DNA from: Calonectria ilicicola
Lineage: Eukaryota; Ascomycota; Sordariomycetes; Hypocreales; Nectriaceae
Direction of reading: 5' to 3'
Assembly (NCBI GenBank): GCA_020809705.1
Contig: CP085830.1
Span: forward strand, 4,154,001-4,218,000
DNA: 64,000 nucleotides
The translations under genes and the position numbers were made by a program. Below, piece by piece: positions 1-13,349 of the stretch. Below the pieces are notes generated by a model, which made no database searches, was not told the origin of the DNA, and worked only from the letters and a program-made list of their open reading frames with translations. Each line of letters starts with the position of its first letter. Position 1 is the first letter of the stretch.

Positions 1-1150
1 CGCTGGCCGGCGCGAGCTGTGTCGTCTCGCCGCGACCAGAGAGCATCGAGACGACAGAGCCGCCCAGCGAGCTTCCCGAGGCGACCTGTGCGGTGTGGCC
101 AGCATTGAGGCCGGCCGGGTTCCCGAAATTGCTCGCCGCGTGATGCCCTCGAACCCTTGCTGCAGAGCGCTGCATAATGGGCTTGCAGCTGGCCAATTGC
201 CTTGCCCACCGCGCAGGCCCTCGATGCCAATGGCTCTGCTAATATGCTTCGTTTCGTTGGTCCCCCCCTCCTCGGTCGGTCCTCCTCTTCTGCGACTCTA
301 ACACCTCGCGTGGCGTGCTGCAGCACTCCTGATTGCCTCTGCAAGGTCAGGTGAATTAGCATGGGCTGGGAATGGGTTGATGCGCAACGCGCTGGCCATA
401 GTTCGATCGAGGGTGGTGTCGAGAGCGCCAGGGTGGTGGAGGGGAGCGGCGTGCAGCAGCTGGTTTGATGGACCTGCCTAACTCGTGGGTGCTGGATCTG
501 CGCAAAGGTCCCCCGCCTCTTGGAGACCCATGATGATAAGATATGATGACACTTTAGTTGCAAAACCAACAAGATGGTGCATGGTTTAGAAGATAGCAAC
601 AAAAGTATAGTTGAGTCATGATAGCAGCACGTATACTTGGGTCTTTTATGGAATGTAGCCGACCTCGTAGAGTTTCCCACTATTGCAGCCCAAAGAAAGC
701 AATCAATACCATTCCACTACGCTGCACAAGTTCCACCCTCGGAATAGACTCCCGATCATAGCAATTACTAGCTAGTCTACATTAGAGATGGCTCTGGGGT
801 GAGAACGGGTGCCTTGTGCTCAAATCCCAGTGAACAAACAGCCCACACTAACACAGCTCAAACCATGCTTTCTTTATATGTTGGCCTCGTCATCTCCTAA
901 GCAGACAGTGTCACATCACTGCAACACCGGCGACAATCAACTTCCCCCTCACCTTGCCATGCTCCAATCTGTCACTAAAATTTTTCTCCTTTGCTCTTCG
1001 AAGAAGAGTTGTTTTGGCTCGGTTCGGAGGCTTCCTTCGCTCTTATTGGCTCGTCCCCCTACCCAATTTGGACAACTTCTTGTGTTATGATCTGGGTTTT
1101 GTGGTCTAGTTATCTTAGAGTAGGTAAAGTAGAAGGGCTAGAGGTTATTT
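1..1150. other. Left flank, no supported gene
   Basis: This stretch has ordinary fungal composition and is GC-rich over about the first 500 bases. The longest open frames are 93 codons or less, have no recognisable motif and no exon-like partners. I see nothing I can name. It ends abruptly at about 1150, where a poly-T/poly-A tract leads into the AT-rich island. It could be a promoter or trailer of a gene outside the window. Confidence 0.5.
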
Positions 1151-4100
1151 TATTTTTTTTTTCTGTTTTTGTTTAAAAAAAAAAAATAATTATAATTTAT
1201 TATATATATTATAATTTTATTTTAATAAATTATAAGCTTAATTAAAAAAGAATTATAAATTATTAATTATTATTTATTTTATATATTTATTTTTTAAATT
1301 ATATAATTATCTTTTAATTTAATTATTTTAATTTTTTCTTTTTTTAATTATATACTTTAAAATTAAATTATTAATAAAATCTATTATTTAAATTAATAAT
1401 AAAAGTATTATCTTATTTAATACCTAATCATAAGATAGCTATATATATAGATCATATAGGTAATACTTAATAGGTATAATCTCTCCGTTAACTGTGGTCA
1501 CCCTATATCCATATAGCTCTAATATTACTAGTAATAAGGTTTTCCTTTAAACCTTAAAATTGATATATATAAAATCTACTATATATAGTAGGCTTATTTA
1601 GGCAACTTTATGTTTTTACTATAATCTCATTAAGCTTTTCTTTATGTTTAACTTTATAAGCTTTAGTAATACTATCCCTAATAGTATATTTATAAATCTA
1701 AAGCTTTTAATTATATTAAACTTTAATATAATTCCTATAAATAGTTCAAAATAAAGTATTATATTATTAGATATCTAATAGCCTAAGTATACTTTATTAA
1801 TAATAATATTTATAATATTATAGCTAGTTTTATTAATTAGCTTAAGTTTTAGGAATTTATTATAATTTATAATAATAGGTATATTAGGAGCAAATATAAA
1901 TACCCTAAAGATCTTAGTATTACTATTATCACTATAACCCAAAATTAAAATAGCCTCTTTCTCGGTTAGCTAGCTATTACTTTATTTATAATATAATAGG
2001 AAGATGTACATAGGTATATTATACTCTTAATAAAAGGCCTTAATTACTTCTATATTTAGGTTCTATTAGTTCTTATTAAGAGGTATTATAATAGTAATTT
2101 AAGATTTTTAAAGGATATAAGTGCTTTTATAATAGTAATAGGAGTTAATAAGCTTTATATCTAATTTATCTTAAATGTTCTATTATATTTGCTATAATAG
2201 TTAAAGTAATTAAGGATCTTTTATAATATAAACTTATTTATTAAATATAATTATATTTATAAACTTTTTTAAAGTTTATAATCTTTTTTATTTAATAAGA
2301 AGATCTAGGGGTTATTATTGGTAAGCTATAGTAAGTCCTTTTCTAAGGTAATAATAGATCTTTCTTATACTAGATAAAATTGATAAAAATTATTATAAAA
2401 TAGAATAATTAAAATATCTTTAAAATCTTTCTTTTATATATTATAAAGCCTTTAGAGTTCTTAATTAATTTTATAAAACTTATATATTAAAAGTATATTA
2501 ATTTTATTAATAATTATTATATACTTTTCCTACTATTATACTTTAATTATATTATTAATAATTTTGTTATTAGTGGTAAAGATTTCTTTATTATTATCTT
2601 TATTATTATCTTTATTATTTAAAGGGAGCTTATATATAGTATTAATTATTATATTATTAATCTAAGTTATTATAGTATTAGATATTATTATTATTAGTAG
2701 TTTATTTAATATTACCTTATATTTAAATAATTTAATAAGTACTTTAATAATCTATAACTTTCTAATACTACCTTCCCTACTAATATATTGAAGAAGCTAC
2801 AGGATTTTAGCTTTTTTTAGTAAATAAGATTAAGATAATAATAGATTAAAATGAAAGTTATTAATTACTTTTTATTAAAAGTAAAATCTATTATTATACT
2901 TCTTTCTATTATAATAAATAATATTAAAGGCCTATATTAAATATATATAGTTAGATTCTTTTTACTTTAAATAATACTTTATTTATTAATATATATATTT
3001 TCTTCTTTAAATCTATTTATAATATTTTTAAATATAATATTATAATTAATTACTATATTAATAATATCTTCTAAATCTTAGATTTTTAAATTTATACTTT
3101 AAACTTCTTTTAAAGTATTTATTTACTATAATATAATAAACCTTAATTAATTCTAATTAGATAGTACTATTTTTAATAATTCATACCCTACTAGCTCAAT
3201 ACTCCTAATAACTTATTCTTCAACTTTTTTACCTATAGATCTTTAATAGAATTAAGAGTAGCTTACTTAAAAGCATTAAGTTCTTATAGTATTGTAGATA
3301 GCTAGTACAATCCAGAGATACTCTGGCCTGGTACTATTATACCTTTTAAAATATCTATAAACTAACTTATATCTTTAATATTTCCCAATTAATATTAAGA
3401 GCCCCTTGCTTTCTTACTAATATTATTATTATTATTATCTAATCTATAATTATTATTAAAAGGAATTCTATTTTTAGTGGAAGTTATTTATTATTTAGTA
3501 TTATATTAGGTGTCTTCTGTATATCTCTAGAGAAGTTAGATATTATTAATATAAAATATAATTTACTTAGGAAGCTTTTCTTTTACCTAAGCCTAGATAT
3601 TATTAATATTACCTATAAAGTCCTTAATAAACTGCCCCTAAGGTATAAATAGGCTAAGGTACTAAACTATAAACCTAATATAGGTTAGCTATATTAAAAT
3701 TTAATTATAGTACTTAATATTCTTTTATATAAATATTAGAAGATAAACCTTTAAAAATTATTATTCTTCTCTTTATTATTAAATATTATAGATAAATAGC
3801 TATTAATATAAATAAATACCTTCTACCTAGAATATCTTAGGACTTATATATAATTATCTAAATATAGATAATCTTTTATAAAGAGGATATAATCCTAAGT
3901 AATCCTTCCTTTATTATAGCTTTTAGTCTTAACTTGAACTAGTGATATATAATTATAAAGATATATATCTTTTAGGACTTTATTGTAAAATAAATATATC
4001 TTTATAAGAGCAATCTTTTACCTCCTCTCTTATATTATAATATTCTTATTTATTATTAATTCTTCCTTATTTTTAATAATATTACTTTTATAATATAAAT

Positions 4101-4324
4101 AATATTATTATTAGTAAATATATTAATAAAAATAAAATATATTTAAGAATATCTAATTAATAGTATTATTATATTTTATAAAATAGCTTATTAAGTAGGA
4201 AATTACTTTTATTTAGGATAAAGATTAGTTAGTAAAAATATAGTTAATTATTTTTAGTAATAGTTTTTAGCTTTTTTCTTAGATTATGATTGTATTACTA
4301 GCCTGATTTTTTCTTATTTTGCTC

Positions 4325-4452
4325 TTAAAGCCTAAGTTCTCTAGGATCTGTGCGCCCTTGATAAGATGGCTGCTTTCTTGAGCTAAGTTGCTAGCTTGGT
4401 TGTTGCTATGAAGATAACCCTTTGCCTGGTTACCTGGATGAGACCTTATTAA
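4325..4452 (-). mobile_element. Relic of a LINE-type RNase H domain
   Basis: On the minus strand one frame reads open through this patch and contains HPGN, then GYLHSNNQASNLAQESSHL. This resembles the C-terminal RNase H signature of fungal LINE (Tad-like) retrotransposons, in which a PGH is followed by GxxGNExADxLAKEA. The asparagines and serines sit where G, E and D are expected, as G-to-A changes on this strand would produce. Stop codons bound the patch on both sides. It is a dead fragment inside the RIP island. The call rests on a short motif match by eye and could be chance. Confidence 0.4.
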
Positions 4453-5199
4453 CGCTTTTATAATTACTATATACCTCTAGCTTAGATTAGGCACTTTTAT
4501 AATATAGTTAGAAAGATAGAATATAAAAGATATTATCTTTCTTTAGGTTAATATTATTAAGATATTATAATTATATTAAAGTTTAATAGCTATTAATTTA
4601 TTTTATTAATTAATTTTATTATAATTTTATTTAATACTTAATGCTCTATCTTCTATAAATAAAGTCTAGTTTATTAATTTTTATAAAGCTTAGAAATAAT
4701 AATAATTCTCTTTTTGATTTGATTATTTAAATAAATACTTTAAATATATTAAAGAATATTAGTAAATTTATATTAATTTAATATAAAAGTTAGCCTCTTT
4801 TTTAAATATATTTAAGAATTTTTTAATATCTTACACTAATAGTATAATATCTAATATTACTATTTTATCCTTTTAGGCTTTAGAAAAGGATATATAATCT
4901 AAATTTTATTATAATATAAGTATTATTAGTAATATACTAGTATATCTTTTTATATTATATTTAAGTTTATATATTTTATTCTATATAATATATTAAATTT
5001 TGCTTACCTTAGAAAATATACTATTAATAAATTGAATAATATTATTTCAATATAATTCTTAATTATTAGCTTAGATATTAGCTAATAAAAAGCTAAGGTA
5101 TATATTACCTTTAAGCTATAAAAGTCTATATATATATAATAAACTATACTTATTAATCTCTATAACTCTAAAATAATGGCTTATACACCTAAAGACCGA

Positions 5200-5415
5200 T
5201 TATTCACCCATATTAACATAATACTTAAAGAATATAGATATTTCCTTATAGAAAAAAATGGCTAAGCTAAGAGGATCTAAAATAACTAATTTTACTTTCT
5301 TATATAATAAATTAAGATCTTTTAGAAGCACTTTAGCTCCTTTAGGGTCATAAATGCGGTGTATTGCTATCCTTAGCTTAATAAGGTTTATAATATTATT
5401 TGGATTAACAATCAC
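5200..5415 (-). pseudogene. 71-codon open relic inside the RIP island
   Basis: This is the longest open frame in the AT-rich island. It begins MIVNPNNIINLIKLRIAIHR and is rich in I, L, K and Y. It lies upstream, in the same minus-strand orientation, of the RNase H-like patch at 4325-4452, so both could be parts of one dead element. I recognise no domain. It may equally be a chance frame in AT-rich DNA, though 71 codons without TAA or TAG is unusual at this composition. Confidence 0.2.
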
Positions 5416-8400
5416 CTAAATAGTAAATAGATTAAGCATAATAATAAAAGATTTAATCTTTCTTTGCATACTTAAATATAGTTTATTTAATATTGGCTGC
5501 TAGTAGTTATATATAGAGGTATATTTAAGTAATTCTTTTACACCTTTATTAATAGTATAATTAGACTGCTTAAGTTTATATTTTACTACCTATAATCTCT
5601 TAATAATAATCAATTATATTATATACTAAATCTTAGTAAAATTCTTTCTTATAATACTTATTATACTTATATATTAATTCTTAGATTTAACTTTCTTATT
5701 AAAAATAAAAAATAAAAAGATTAAATAGTTTACAAATTAACCTTTATAGTACTAAATTACTATTTTAATCTATTGGCAAAGAGTGATATTTTATAACTAA
5801 GTAAGCCTAACTATTATTTATATTGCTCTTATTTTTTTATTATCTGACTTATAATTGTAACTATACTTATGCTTATGTCTTTCATATAGTTATTTTCTTC
5901 CTTTTAGGAAAGGAAGATGCCGACAAGGTCACGGGACCTAAAGGCACGCCTCATGATAGACTTTCACATCGATTAGTACAATCGCCCTTATACCAACTCT
6001 AAAGCCTAAAGGCAACACAAGATAAAAACCTTAATAGATAGAACCCTCATACAATAAAAGGAAGAATTTTACTCAAACAAACCTCTCTTAAATAACCCTC
6101 TCTTAAACACATACCAAACAGACCCTCTCAAAAACACATACATATATAACTAAGATATTTAAATAATATATTATTTACAAGGATAATAGCCCTTTAAAAA
6201 TAGAATCCATAGCTTAATATATCCATTAAGAAATCCAAGCTAATAATATTAAGCTAAATATAAAGGATTGAAAATTAAAAAAACTTTAGAAAAAAGTAAT
6301 AAAAGTATAAAAGTAAGATAATATAAAGAATTAGATTAAAATTAAGCTAATTCTTTAAAAATATAAACTTCTTTTTAAGAAGAAGAATCTTTTAAATAAG
6401 AATAAAATCTTTATTTAAAAATAATAATAAATAATAAAATTAATATTAAGGTATTTTAATATATTTAAATATAAAAGATTTTCCTTTAAAAAGAATTAAA
6501 AAAGATTTTTAGAGGAAATAAAGAATGAGGGTTTTATATAGATTAATATATTAAATTAAATAGTTATAAATATAGCATAGTGGAAGGAAAAAGGCAGGAA
6601 AGGTAGAATAGGAAATGCAAACAACGGTTCAATCAAACAACTAACAGGATACGAGCAGTGATACTTATGCTTATATTTATACCTATAGCATTCTCTCTAA
6701 CAATTTATAAGCTATTAAACCCATATAGGAAAAGAATAGGAAATATAATTAGAAAGAATATTAGGTTAAATAAGTTTGAAAATTAATTATTTTAATTGAT
6801 TTATATATAGGGTTTAGAGTGCTTATTATGCTATATACTTACTAAACTTATTAGCCTAGATTTATTAATTATGGTTTCTAAATTAAACCTCTAGCTAATA
6901 ATAATCTCCCTAATTACTTTATAAATAAAATAGAATTTTTTAACTTTAATAATATCTAAGGCTTTATTAAAATTAAATATTCTTAAATTAGTAAATTTAT
7001 AAATTATATTAAAGTAATCTTTTATATTATTAATATTTTTTATAAATAGTTTATTATTTAATATAATCTTAATAACTTTATCTTCTTTATATTATAATTA
7101 ATTTAATATAATAGTAATATAATTAAGATTATTAATTTCTTTATCTTTATTTAGATTATATTTAATAGCCAGTATAATATATATAATTTATACTTACTCT
7201 TATACTAAAGATTAATTTTATTTTATATAATTATATATTTAAGCTAAGACCTTATATTATAAGGTATTCTATCTCTCTATTTTTATTATATTAATCTAAA
7301 TATAGATATAATATAGATTATATTTTTTTAATTAAATTAATACTTTTTTAATTTTAATTTATTAAATTAATAATAATTTTAATAGATTATTTAATTTAAG
7401 CTTATTATATTTATTTTATAATATATAAATATTATTTATTATTTTAATAAATAATTAAAATAATACTTTAATTATAAGTTTTTAAATATTATTTAGAAAT
7501 ATTATTAAATAATCTTTAATATACTTTAAATAATATATATTAATTTTCTTATCTTAGTAATTTATAAAATAAAACTTTATAATAAAGCTATAATAAGAAT
7601 TTAATAAGATAAGCTTCTCCTTTACTAAAGACAAATTACATAATATATCTAGGAATATATAATCATAACCTAGGTAGTTATAAAGCTGTGCAGCTAGTAA
7701 TAGCCTACCCTTACAAAGATACTATATACAATCTAAGCAGCTAGAAATATTGTGGCCTACTGGAAGGCATATAACGCAGTCTAGTGGAAAGAGGCGGCGA
7801 ATGCTTGTAGGATGGTATGACTATATGCTCTAGCTAAGATTGGATAGTTGATTCTTGTTATGCTTTTGATAGTATATTATATATATATAGATTGGTAGTG
7901 TATTGGTATTATGAAAAGCTTTATAAAAGCTTTAAGTTGTATGAACCTTTGTTTTATATAATATTAGTATATATTAATTCCTTTCTTCTAATATATATTT
8001 CTTAATAAAAAATCCCTCTTTTAAAGAGAATAAGATACTTTAAAGCTTATTAATCTGTTTTTCTTAGGATATTTCTATCTTATTCTGCTAATAGGTTCAT
8101 TTTATTAGGTATTTACTCTCTTCTAATATATCACTATTATTTTTATCTAGTATATAAAATGTGTTTGGTTGTTACTTTACTATAATAGTAGCTTCTATTA
8201 GTTATATAGATTTATAATATAATAAAGTATTATTTAGATTTTATATTAGATCTAAATTAATATAAAATATATTATATATTAGATAGTTAAGAGCTTTTAT
8301 TAAATCTAGATTAATAATTATATTTTATTAAATAGTTTAAGAAGATAATCTCTACTTATTACTATTACTTAATAGATTTTTTATTAGATATTTATTTTCT

Positions 8401-11400
8401 TTAGATCTCTTTCTCTTTTATAAAATATTTATATAAAGCTATATATAATTATTTAAAATACTTTCTTTCTTTTTTAAATCTTCTATTTAAAGTATAATAA
8501 TATTATTTAATTAAATTCTATTTATATAAAATATATATTTTAAAGGGGGTAAAATATTTAAATATTATAATACTTTATTATCTATTAATTAAATACTTAA
8601 ATTCAAAAGTATTTTTATATATTATATTATTAATAGTATAGATATAAGATATTCTAAATAATTTAATTATACTTTTTATACTAGTTATAGTAGTTATTCT
8701 ATATCTTACATTAATAATAATATATATATCTAGATTTCTAAGTATATTAAATATATTATATATACTAGCTTCCCTTTTTTCTTTTTCTTTTCTTTCTTTT
8801 ATTCTTTTACTACTTTTCTTATAATATTTAAAATATTATTAATAGAAATCTAATAGCTTTAGATTCTAAATCCTCTTATAACTATAATAAAACCATTACT
8901 AGTTATTTAATTACTTCTCTATATTTTAGGCTTCCTTTAGATTTCTTAATTTTATAAATTTAAATAATCTCTTTTATTATTACTTAACCCTTTCTTTATC
9001 CTTATTATAATAATTTATATAAATATAATATTTATTAAGTAGTGCAGGAGCTTATTCTTTATTATACTAACTATAGATTTATAAAATATTTATTAAAGAA
9101 TTAGTATTATTCTTTTTAATTATATTCTTTATTCTTTATATTTCTTTCACTCTTTTCTTCTTAGCTTTCTTTTATCTACTTTTTCTTTACTATACTACTA
9201 TTTACCTTTTTTCTATATATAATTAGTATATAGCCTCTTTATCCTATGAGATAGATAATTAGAACTTTTTATAATTTATATATAGTTTTTAGAGGAGGCT
9301 TACTAATACTTTTTTAATTAAATTAATTATTATTATATTTATTAGTATTTATTAATTTGAATATTTAATTAAAGATTTATTAGTTTACTTTTTTAATATA
9401 AGTAATTAAATAATACTTTAAAAATATATATATTAAGTCTACTTATTTTATTAATCTTATATAATCTTATATTTTTCTCTTTTCTTTTACTTAACTATTT
9501 TAAGCTCTCTTATTATAGCTTTATTATATCTATAATAGTTTAGCTATATAGCCCGAATTAAATGATATAATATAACTAGATATATAATATATTATATATT
9601 CTATTAAGTGTATTATTTACAATATTATATATTAGCTTTCTTAGGCTTTTTATCTCTTATATCTATACTAAGCTATTTATTATATAATATATATACTAGT
9701 ATAATAAATATCATTCAATATCCACTTTATATATATAATTCATCCTACTCTTATATTAGCTTTCTTTTATAAAGTGTTATAATAATACATATAGTAGTCT
9801 ACTAGTTGCCCCCTTATTTATCTTCTCTTCTCTTATATAGATGCCGAAATCGGTTATTTTGAGATTCTATGTATATAGGTCTATTAGCACTAAGCGCAGT
9901 AGATTTTTTAATTAATATAATATCTTATTTTATACCTAATTATTCTTCTAAGATCTTTATATCTTTATATTAATACTAAAACCTACCTAGACTTTCTAAT
10001 ACTTTATTATAAATATAAATTACTTTTATCTTTAATATATTTAAAATAAGCTTCTAGTAAAGCTAGTATATTAATCTAAGAATTATTAAAAATAAGATAT
10101 TTTTAATATATTTTATTTAACTAAATAACCTAAATTACTTTATATTATAAAATTAATAATATATTAAAGATCTAAATATTAAAACTATTACTTATATTTA
10201 TCTTCCTTTACTTATATAGCTTCTTTTATTTAAATATACTCTCTTTCAATCCTAGCCTAAATAGAGCAATATCTACCCTTATATTAATCTTAATTTAAAT
10301 ATTTATATTTTTAATTAGAATATTCTTTCTAAAGATTAGAAAGGATAATGGTTCTTTATAAGCAGATATATCTACCCCTTTATGCTAATATAGAGGATTA
10401 AGAGGCTATAATAACTATATTATATAACTAACTACACTATCCTAGCCTTTATTATTTATAATAATACCTACTAGCTATATATTTATTATCTTATTTATAA
10501 ATTTATTTTATAATTATTTAATATCTTTCCTTTTAATATATTATTATAGCCATTTAATAGATTTAATACCTTCCCTTTTATTTCACCTATTATTAGCTTT
10601 ACTAACTCTATTATTAGTTCTAGCTTTACCCTTTTAAAAAAGTTAGCTTTTTTTATATTAAGTAATATATAGCTTAAATATTATAGATTTATTAAACTTT
10701 CTATATATATATTATCTCTAGATTTAACTACCATTTTAAAATAAGATTATTATTCTTTTTAAGCTTTTATTATTTTTCCTATTTATATTAATCCTTAGAT
10801 ATACCTTTACTAAAAAATAATAAAAAAGTCTAATACTTAATTTTAATTAAATATATATTTTACTTATATAAAAAAAATTATTAATTTATTAGATTATACC
10901 TTTATAATTATACTATTAAAGTCTAATAAAGATTATATTTTTATTATTATTTCTAATTTATAAAGCTTTATAAAAAAAGACCTATATATTCTAGATCTAG
11001 AGCTAGAAAAAGCATCAATACTATTAATACCACCCTTTCCTATACCATCTTTAGTATTATTAGATAATGATATAGCTATATTCACATCTACTATAAGCAA
11101 AACAGATAAGCTATTTTCTAATATACTTACTACTATATTTATACCTATAATAATTATAACTAGAATATTATATATTAAGGTATTAATATCTACCCCTTCT
11201 ATATCTAATACTAAGATTTTACAAATTCCTCCAAGCTTCTAAGGTTCTTTCCCTAAATCTAGTGTTAATTGCCTAGCAATTAATTTATTTTAAATCTTTA
11301 TTTAAAGTATTATTTATATATAGTTTTTTATAGTAAATAATACTTTAATAATTTTTATTATTATAATAAATAATAATACTATACTCTTTAAGAAAGCTTT

Positions 11401-12360
11401 TAATAATTTATTTAATAGCCTATCTAATGCTTTAGATTTCTTTAATCTATATAATATTAACTTAAAGTTATCTTTATTAAAAACTAAATAATAAAATAAA
11501 GAGCTAGATTAATTAAATTCTAAAGATCTTATATTACTATTATTTATAGAAGATATTACTTTTTATAATTCTTCTATTTTATAATTATTTATTATAGATA
11601 ATAGAATTATAATAAAGCTATTTGCAATTAAGTCTATTAATATATCTAGGAAAGATTTATACTTATTATTAGATAGAGAGTCTAATCCAAATTCTTTAAA
11701 TTAATTTTCTAAAAGCAATATATAAGCTTTAAATATTATAATAAATCAATTATCTTTCTAATTAGTTAAATTATTATAGTTATTAACTTTAATTAATATA
11801 TTTATATTAAATTTAATTTTAAATAAAGTATTAAAAAATCTAAAATCTTTATATAATAAATCTATAAATACAATCAACCTTCTAAATATAGATAATATAT
11901 CTATTACTTTTACTTTAATTAAGATTATTATTTAATCTTTATTAATTATTAATACTAATACTAAAATACCTTAATTTAAAATTAAATAAAAAAATAAAAT
12001 AATATATTAATTATTAATTAAAAAACTTTATTTTTAATAATTAAAAGAAGATTAATTTATTAATTTATAAACTTTTTCTATTATTTTTATATTAATAATA
12101 AAAAATATTAATTATTTTTCTAATTAAAATATTAATTTATCTTAATCTTTAAATAATTTAATTATATATTCTATTAATCTAGCCTTTATATTAATACTAA
12201 AAGCTATAGATCTATTTATAGTTAATTATTCTATTATATTAGCACTATTAACAAAGCCTATAAAAAGTCCTTAATAATACACTTAGAAAAAAATAAAACT
12301 AAGATTTCAAAAGATAGAAAAAAAAGTAATAAAATCTAATTCTAATTTATCATCTTATCA

Positions 12361-13349
12361 ATACAAAGGAATATCCACGGTCCCAGTTGGCTATGGCTAT
12401 TCTTACCATACAATCTTGCGCTTATGCACGCTAGTGCATACAGCACTAATTTAGCCTTACCTATAGCCCTTTAGATTCAGTTCAGAACCTTACACCTAGC
12501 TCCTGCACACCTAGCTCCTGCATGTTTCTCTTCCCTTCTTCGAAGAGCCCCTTTGCGCAAACCTTGGGTTTGCCTTCACCTGTTATTGATTGTTGCACGT
12601 CCCCCCTCATTGATCGAATAACCCATTGTTGGTAAGCCTTCAAGGTATGCATGTCAGCGGTGCATGCAACCAACCAACTTGTATCGTTGGCCCTGGGCTG
12701 TGCTACCCTACAGTGATACGTCCCATCTTATCTTTTTCATCTGGATGACACATCAGTTCTTTGAAATCACATGCCGAGCACGAATCGAGCCTTGACAACG
12801 CAGAGACATACATATCAAAACCGGTCAGCAGCGATTGGTAACAATTCTTCACCGGGTTGACTACCATGCTGTCTTGGCTCGTGACTCTTTTTTCCTTTCA
12901 TACACCGCATCTTTAGCAGGCACTCTTCCCATACTGAGACATGCAGAGAGCGCGGCGTTGATGCGACAAATGGATGGTATTAATTCTGTCATTCATAAAT
13001 AGCCTGTAGGTACAATGAATCCTTTCCACGACCGCCCGTGAGTATAGGCGTTCTGCCGCGGCGGCTCCTCTCAAACTGCTGATAATGCATGAAGACAGAT
13101 TTTCACGATACCCAGATTATAATATTGACAGCCCTAGATCGCCGCCCGAATGCCCTTTCCAGCCCAAATTGACCTCACTCCTCCGACTCCCCTAGACTTG
13201 CTTTTAGTCGCAAAGGAAAAAGGAAAAAAACCTTATGTAACTATTTTCTCTTTTCTTTTTCTCTGGGTTCTGTTGATACACTTTGGTTCCGGTCGAGGCC
13301 GGACCCCAATGATTCATGGCTACGTCATTGGATCGTAATGGTCACTGAA
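12361..13349. other. Spacer between RIP island and SEC61, no gene seen
   Basis: Composition returns to normal at about 12365. Small open frames (62-63 codons) have no motif and no splice partners. The last few hundred bases before 13350 are probably the 3' untranslated region and terminator of the SEC61 gene, which reads leftward into this spacer. Confidence 0.5.

Larger units (their letters stand above)
1150..12360. repeat. AT-rich island, probably RIP-degraded repeats
   Basis: About 11.2 kb is composed almost entirely of A and T with long TA/AT runs and essentially no coding potential: the only open frame above 60 codons is a 71-codon one at 5200-5415 (-). CA and TG dinucleotides are strongly depleted; for example there is no CA at all between 2401 and 2580. 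That pattern is what repeat-induced point mutation (C-to-T on both strands, preferring CpA) leaves in Pezizomycotina. A few patches (about 4280-4450, 5880-6160, 6555-6670, 7640-7870) keep more G and C. The edges against normal DNA are sharp. The original elements cannot be named overall. Such islands are usually heterochromatic; that is family knowledge, not something seen here. Confidence 0.85.

Noticed and set aside
12482..12673. 63-codon minus frame next to the RIP island
   Set aside because: Contains a short internal repeat (QELGVQELGV) but no homology signal, and lies in unremarkable spacer DNA.
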